A DNA stretch of 64,000 nt from Microbacterium sp. Root553 (GTDB lineage: Bacteria > Actinomycetota > Actinomycetes > Actinomycetales > Microbacteriaceae), in assembly GCF_001426995.1 (NCBI RefSeq), contig NZ_LMFY01000001.1:1454470-1518469 (forward strand), written 5' to 3'. The notes under the pieces were generated by a model. That model saw nothing but the letters and a program-made list of their open reading frames with translations, had not been told where the DNA came from and searched no databases. This document shows positions 60,637 to 64,000 of the stretch, piece after piece (position 1 is the first letter of the stretch; each line of letters opens with the position of its first letter). A program made the position numbers and the translations under genes.

Positions 60637-61632
60637 ATGTCCGCGAACAAGCGCATCCGCATCGCGTTCGGCCTGGCAGCAGTCGGCGCACTCACCATCG
60701 GCCTCGCGGCCTGCTCGACCGGGGACTCCGGGGGAGAGGGTGCAGGCTCCGGCGATGTCACCACCGTCGGCTTCGTCGCCGTCGGACCCGAGGGCGCCTG
60801 GCGCGAGGCCAACGAGCAGAACATCCAGGACACCTTCACCGAGGAAGCCGGATACGACCTCAAGTACGCCCCGGCCACCAACCTCGACCAGAAGTCGCAG
60901 ATCGACGCGTTCACGTCGTTCGTCGACGAGGGCGTCGACGTCATCCTGCTCTCGGCCACCGAGGCCTCCGGCTGGGAGGACTCGCTCAAGCGTGCACAGG
61001 AGGCCGAGATCCCGGTCATCCTCCTCGACCGCGGCATCGAGCCCGACGACGACAGCCTGTACGTGACCCGCATCGCCCCCGACAACGTCGAGGTCGCGAA
61101 GGAGGTCGGCGCCTGGGCCGCCGCCACGTTCCCCGACGGCGGCAACTACGTCGTGCTCGAGGGTCCCGCCGGCGTCGGCGTCGTCAACGAGCGCAACACC
61201 GGCTTCGATGAGGGACTGGGCGGGTCGTCGCTGAAGAAGCTCGACGCGCAGACCGCGAACTGGTCGGCCGAGGAGGGCAAGAGCGTCTTCGAGACCATGC
61301 TCAAGTCGTCGGGCAACAACATCCAGCTCGTGTTCGCACAGAACGACGAGATGGGACTCGGCGCGGCGCAGGCCGCTGAGGAGGCCGGCCTCGTGGTGGG
61401 CACCGACGTCAAGATCGCCACGATCGACGGCACCAAGAACGCCATGACCGCCCTTGCCGACGGAGAGCTCAGCTACGTGCACGAGTACAACCCGCTGTTC
61501 GGCGAGACGGCTCTCGACGTGGTCGAGAAGACGCTGGCCGGCGAGGACGTCGACTCCTACATCGTCGTCCCGAGCGAGGCGTTCGACTCCGCCGAGGCCG
61601 CGCAGGCCGTGCTGGCAGACCGCAAGTACTGA
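60637..61632 (+). CDS. Sugar-binding lipoprotein, YtfQ-like
   Basis: 331 aa. Signal peptide with lipobox GLAAC, C26 lipidated. The mature protein resembles galactofuranose-binding YtfQ: VGFVAVGPEGAWREANEQNIQ, DVILLSATEASGWEDSLK, ILLDRGIEPDDDSLYVTRIAPDN and QNDEMGLGAAQA. It likely binds a furanose sugar such as galactofuranose or arabinofuranose, which suits the neighbouring GH43 and GH51 enzymes. GAAGAGGAGAG precedes the ATG. It has its own operator and leader. Confidence 0.93.
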   Translation: MSANKRIRIAFGLAAVGALTIGLAACSTGDSGGEGAGSGDVTTVGFVAVGPEGAWREANEQNIQDTFTEEAGYDLKYAPATNLDQKSQIDAFTSFVDEGVDVILLSATEASGWEDSLKRAQEAEIPVILLDRGIEPDDDSLYVTRIAPDNVEVAKEVGAWAAATFPDGGNYVVLEGPAGVGVVNERNTGFDEGLGGSSLKKLDAQTANWSAEEGKSVFETMLKSSGNNIQLVFAQNDEMGLGAAQAAEEAGLVVGTDVKIATIDGTKNAMTALADGELSYVHEYNPLFGETALDVVEKTLAGEDVDSYIVVPSEAFDSAEAAQAVLADRKY

Positions 61633-61668
61633 TCGAGACCGACCCCGACGCCGGAGCGATCCGGCAGC

Positions 61669-61705
61669 GAGTCCGGGTGGCGCAGACGCTGCGCCACCCG
61701 GACTC
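61669..61705 (+). terminator. Perfect 17-bp hairpin between binding protein and ATPase genes
   Basis: GAGTCCGGGTGGCGCAG (61669-61685) pairs exactly with CTGCGCCACCCGGACTC (61689-61705), loop ACG. Without a T run it may be a partial terminator or 3' mRNA stabiliser, giving more binding protein than ATPase. Confidence 0.8.
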
Positions 61706-61723
61706 ACCCGGACGGAGAGACCC

Positions 61724-63331
61724 ATGAACGAAGAATTTCCCCTCGTCGAGATGCGCGGAATCTCCATCGAGTTCCCCGGTGTGAAGGCGCTCGACGCCGT
61801 CGACTTCCGCCTGTTCCCCGGCGAGGTGCATGCGCTCATGGGTGAGAACGGAGCGGGCAAGTCGACGCTCATCAAGGCCCTCACCGGCGTGTACCGCATC
61901 GACTCCGGCTCGATCGTCGTCGCGGGCAGCGCGCGCAGCTTCGGCGGTGCCGGCGACGCGCAGGACGCCGGGATCTCGACGGTGTACCAGGAGGTCAACC
62001 TCGCGCCCAACCTCTCGATCGGCGAGAACGTGATGCTCGGCCATGAGCGCAGGGGAGTGTTCGGCATTAACTGGACGGCGACCCATCGCGCGGCCGGTGA
62101 GGCTCTCGAGCGCCTCGGGCTCGGCCACCTCGACACCCGCAAGCCCCTCTCGACGCTCTCGATCGCCGTGCAGCAGCTCGTGGCCATCAGCCGGGCGATG
62201 GCGATCAAGGCCAAGGTCCTCATCCTCGACGAGCCCACCTCGAGCCTCGACGCGGCCGAGGTCGAGGGGCTGTTCACCGTCATCCGCTCGCTCCGCGACC
62301 AGGGCGTCGCGATCCTGTTCGTCTCGCACTTCCTCGACCAGGTCTACGCGATCAGCGACCGTCTCACGGTGCTGCGCAACGGACGATACGAGGGCGAGTA
62401 CCTCACTCGGGAGCTCGACCGGCACGCACTCATCTCGAAGATGATCGGCAAGGATCTCGACACGCTCACCTCGCTCGGCGGCAACCGACGCCGCGAGCCG
62501 CGCGACCCCGCCGAGCAGCCGCTGCTGTCGGCGACGGGGATCTCCAGGCGGGGTGCGGTCGAGGCGACCGACATCGACATCCGCCCCGGCGAGGTGGTGG
62601 GATTCGCGGGCCTGCTCGGCTCCGGCCGCACCGAGCTCGCGCGGCTGCTGTACGGCGCGGATCGCGCTGACGAAGGCTCCATCGAACTGCACGGGCAGCG
62701 GGTGGATCTCCGCTCGCCCGCCGACGCACTGCCCCGACGGCTCGCCTTCTCGACCGAGAACCGCCGCGACGAGGGGATCATCGGCGACCTGACCGTGCGA
62801 GAGAACATCATCCTCGCGGTGCAGGCCGAGCGCGGCTGGGCGCGGCCGATGAGCCGCAAGGAGCAGGACGCGATCGTCGACCGCTACATCGAGCAGTTCC
62901 ACGTGCGACCGGCCGACCCCGATCGCATGATCAAGAACCTCTCGGGCGGCAACCAGCAGAAGGTGCTGCTCGGACGCTGGCTCGCGACGCAGCCCGAGCT
63001 GCTGATCCTCGACGAGCCGACCCGAGGCATCGACGTCGGCGCCAAGGCCGAGATCCAGGAGGCCGTGGCCGAGCTCGCCGAAGAGGGAGTCGCGGTCGTG
63101 TTCATCTCGTCGGAGCTGGAGGAGGTTGTGCGACTGTCCGAGCGGATCGTCGTGCTGAAGGACCACCGCAAGATCGGCGAGATCCAGAACGGCCCCGATG
63201 TCACCGCACAGGTGATCGTCGACGTCATCGCCGCCCACGGTGTGGACGCCGCGGCCGAGACCCTCGACGACACCGACGGCGCAGTGACCGATAGCATCGC
63301 CCCCACGACCGACAAGGAGGCAGCGCGATGA
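61724..63331 (+). CDS. Sugar ABC transporter ATP-binding protein, YtfR-like second paralogue
   Basis: 535 aa. The first domain has GENGAGKST and LDEPTSSLD; the second has GLLGSGRTE, LSGGNQQKV and LDEPTRGID. An acidic/Thr-rich tail (ETLDDTDGAVTDS) extends the C-terminus. GGAGAG precedes ATG 61724. The stop overlaps the permease ATG (ATGA), so this is the ATPase most tightly linked to the permease. Confidence 0.95.
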   Translation: MNEEFPLVEMRGISIEFPGVKALDAVDFRLFPGEVHALMGENGAGKSTLIKALTGVYRIDSGSIVVAGSARSFGGAGDAQDAGISTVYQEVNLAPNLSIGENVMLGHERRGVFGINWTATHRAAGEALERLGLGHLDTRKPLSTLSIAVQQLVAISRAMAIKAKVLILDEPTSSLDAAEVEGLFTVIRSLRDQGVAILFVSHFLDQVYAISDRLTVLRNGRYEGEYLTRELDRHALISKMIGKDLDTLTSLGGNRRREPRDPAEQPLLSATGISRRGAVEATDIDIRPGEVVGFAGLLGSGRTELARLLYGADRADEGSIELHGQRVDLRSPADALPRRLAFSTENRRDEGIIGDLTVRENIILAVQAERGWARPMSRKEQDAIVDRYIEQFHVRPADPDRMIKNLSGGNQQKVLLGRWLATQPELLILDEPTRGIDVGAKAEIQEAVAELAEEGVAVVFISSELEEVVRLSERIVVLKDHRKIGEIQNGPDVTAQVIVDVIAAHGVDAAAETLDDTDGAVTDSIAPTTDKEAAR

Positions 63332-64000
63332 CCGCGTCAGCCGGCACCGCCATCTGGCGGGATCTGATCCACAAGCCCTTCTTCTGGGGGATCGTCGCGA
63401 TCCTCGCGCTGCTCGCCCTGAACGTCGTCAAGGATCCGACGTACCTCGCGCTCTCGATCAACCCCAACAACGGCAACCTCGTCGGCAACCTCGTCGACAT
63501 CCTGCGCCAGGCCGCCCCGGTGATGATGATCGCGATCGGGATGTCGCTCGTCATCGCCACCGGCGGCATCGACCTCTCCGTCGGCTCGCTCATGGCCGTC
63601 GCCGGCGCGGTCTCGATGGAGTTCCTCAGCGCGGCCGGCGACTCGTTCGGCGCGGCGCTCGCCGCCGTCGGCCTGGCGCTGGTGATCGCCGGAATCCTCG
63701 GGGCGGTCAACGGACTGCTCGTCGCCTACGTCGGGCTGCAGCCCTTCATCGCCACCCTGGTGCTGATGCTCGCCGGTCGAGGGATCGCCAAGGTGATCAC
63801 CGGCGGGCAGAACACCACCGCCTCGAACGACTCGTTCCGCTGGATCGCGAACGGTTTCGTGATCGGCATCCCGGTCGTGTTCATCCTCGCGGTGCTCATC
63901 GTGATCGCGGTCGGCTGGGTGGTCAGGCGCAGTGCGCTCGGCCTCATGATCGAGGCGATCGGCATCAACCCCAAGGCGAGCCGCATGGCCGGCATCAAGC
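63328..64000 (+). CDS. Sugar ABC transporter permease, YtfT-like (cut by window end)
   Basis: 224 residues are visible and the frame runs off the window. It has successive membrane helices and the BPD_transp_2 motif MSLVIATGGIDLSVGSLMAVAG, then PFIATLVLMLAGRGIA and AIGINPKASRMAGI. AAGGAGG precedes the ATG, which overlaps the ATPase stop. With the YtfQ-like binding protein it suggests a YtfQRT-type furanose importer; a second permease of the YjfF kind would be expected next, outside the window. Confidence 0.93.
   Translation, partial: MTASAGTAIWRDLIHKPFFWGIVAILALLALNVVKDPTYLALSINPNNGNLVGNLVDILRQAAPVMMIAIGMSLVIATGGIDLSVGSLMAVAGAVSMEFLSAAGDSFGAALAAVGLALVIAGILGAVNGLLVAYVGLQPFIATLVLMLAGRGIAKVITGGQNTTASNDSFRWIANGFVIGIPVVFILAVLIVIAVGWVVRRSALGLMIEAIGINPKASRMAGIK

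Noticed and set aside
1..64000. tRNA, rRNA or riboswitch genes
   Set aside because: No cloverleaf, rRNA-like segment or known riboswitch core was recognised in any intergenic region.

Overview
The window is about 70% G+C, uses GTG starts often, and carries secreted glycosidases with a sortase-type tail, lipoprotein binding proteins, actinobacterial GntR/LacI regulators and dispersed GAGCGAAGCGAGACGAAACG-type repeats. Together these point to an actinobacterium of the Microbacteriaceae, most likely Microbacterium or a close relative. This is inferred from style and gene families; there is no rRNA marker. I found no tRNA, rRNA, CRISPR array, transposase or integrase.

Layout. 0-8.7 kb is mostly housekeeping: two SDR dehydrogenases, a TauE/SafE exporter, a membrane-anchored protein with two L7/L12-like repeats, rlmN, a flavodoxin-fold reductase with a divergent TetR regulator, a DUF4407 membrane protein and an aldo/keto reductase. 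8.7-14.1 kb is a sugar ABC importer in one operon with an isopenicillin-N-epimerase-like PLP enzyme and a divergent FCD regulator. 14.1-17.5 kb holds an ACT-domain protein, an unknown protein, a Cds1-like PLP enzyme and a proline-rich membrane protein.

17.5-38.4 kb is a sugar-catabolism island. A GntR/UTRA regulator sits in an operon with ribokinase and ribose pyranase, divergent from a fructose-6-phosphate-aldolase-like gene. Near-identical 16-bp palindromes (ACCTGTAATGACAGGT type) lie between these genes, in front of a ribose-type ABC transporter (29.0-32.7 kb) and in front of a six-gene operon (cupin sugar isomerase, FGGY kinase, 2-hydroxyacid dehydrogenase, shikimate-dehydrogenase-like protein, phosphotriesterase-family lactonase, LsrG-like monooxygenase; 38.3-32.8 kb). 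I read these three loci as one regulon for an unidentified sugar; it is the best candidate for an undescribed pathway here. Nested inside it is a complete non-phosphorylative L-fucose route (20.6-26.7 kb: FadR-type regulator, lactonase, 2-keto-3-deoxy-L-fuconate dehydrogenase, diketo-acid hydrolase, L-fuconate dehydratase, L-fucose dehydrogenase), bracketed by two copies of an 86-bp inverted-repeat element. A LacI regulator and a ketose-3-epimerase follow.

38.4-42 kb has an acetylxylan-esterase-like enzyme, a CGNR zinc-finger regulator, an EamA transporter and a small membrane protein/regulator pair. 42.1-46.6 kb is a methylcitrate-cycle operon (GntR-prpD-prpB-prpC) threaded with dispersed repeats. 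46.9-54.2 kb is an arabinofuranoside locus (GH51, ABC importer, LacI, alditol oxidase) with ATCGAT-centred LacI operators. 54.3-64 kb is a second pentosan/furanose locus: a secreted, cell-wall-anchored GH43 protein, LacI, two sugar ABC ATPases, a YtfQ-like binding protein and a permease cut by the window end, tied together by TGTTnnCGGTAACA sites. The organism appears to be a plant-polysaccharide and sugar generalist.
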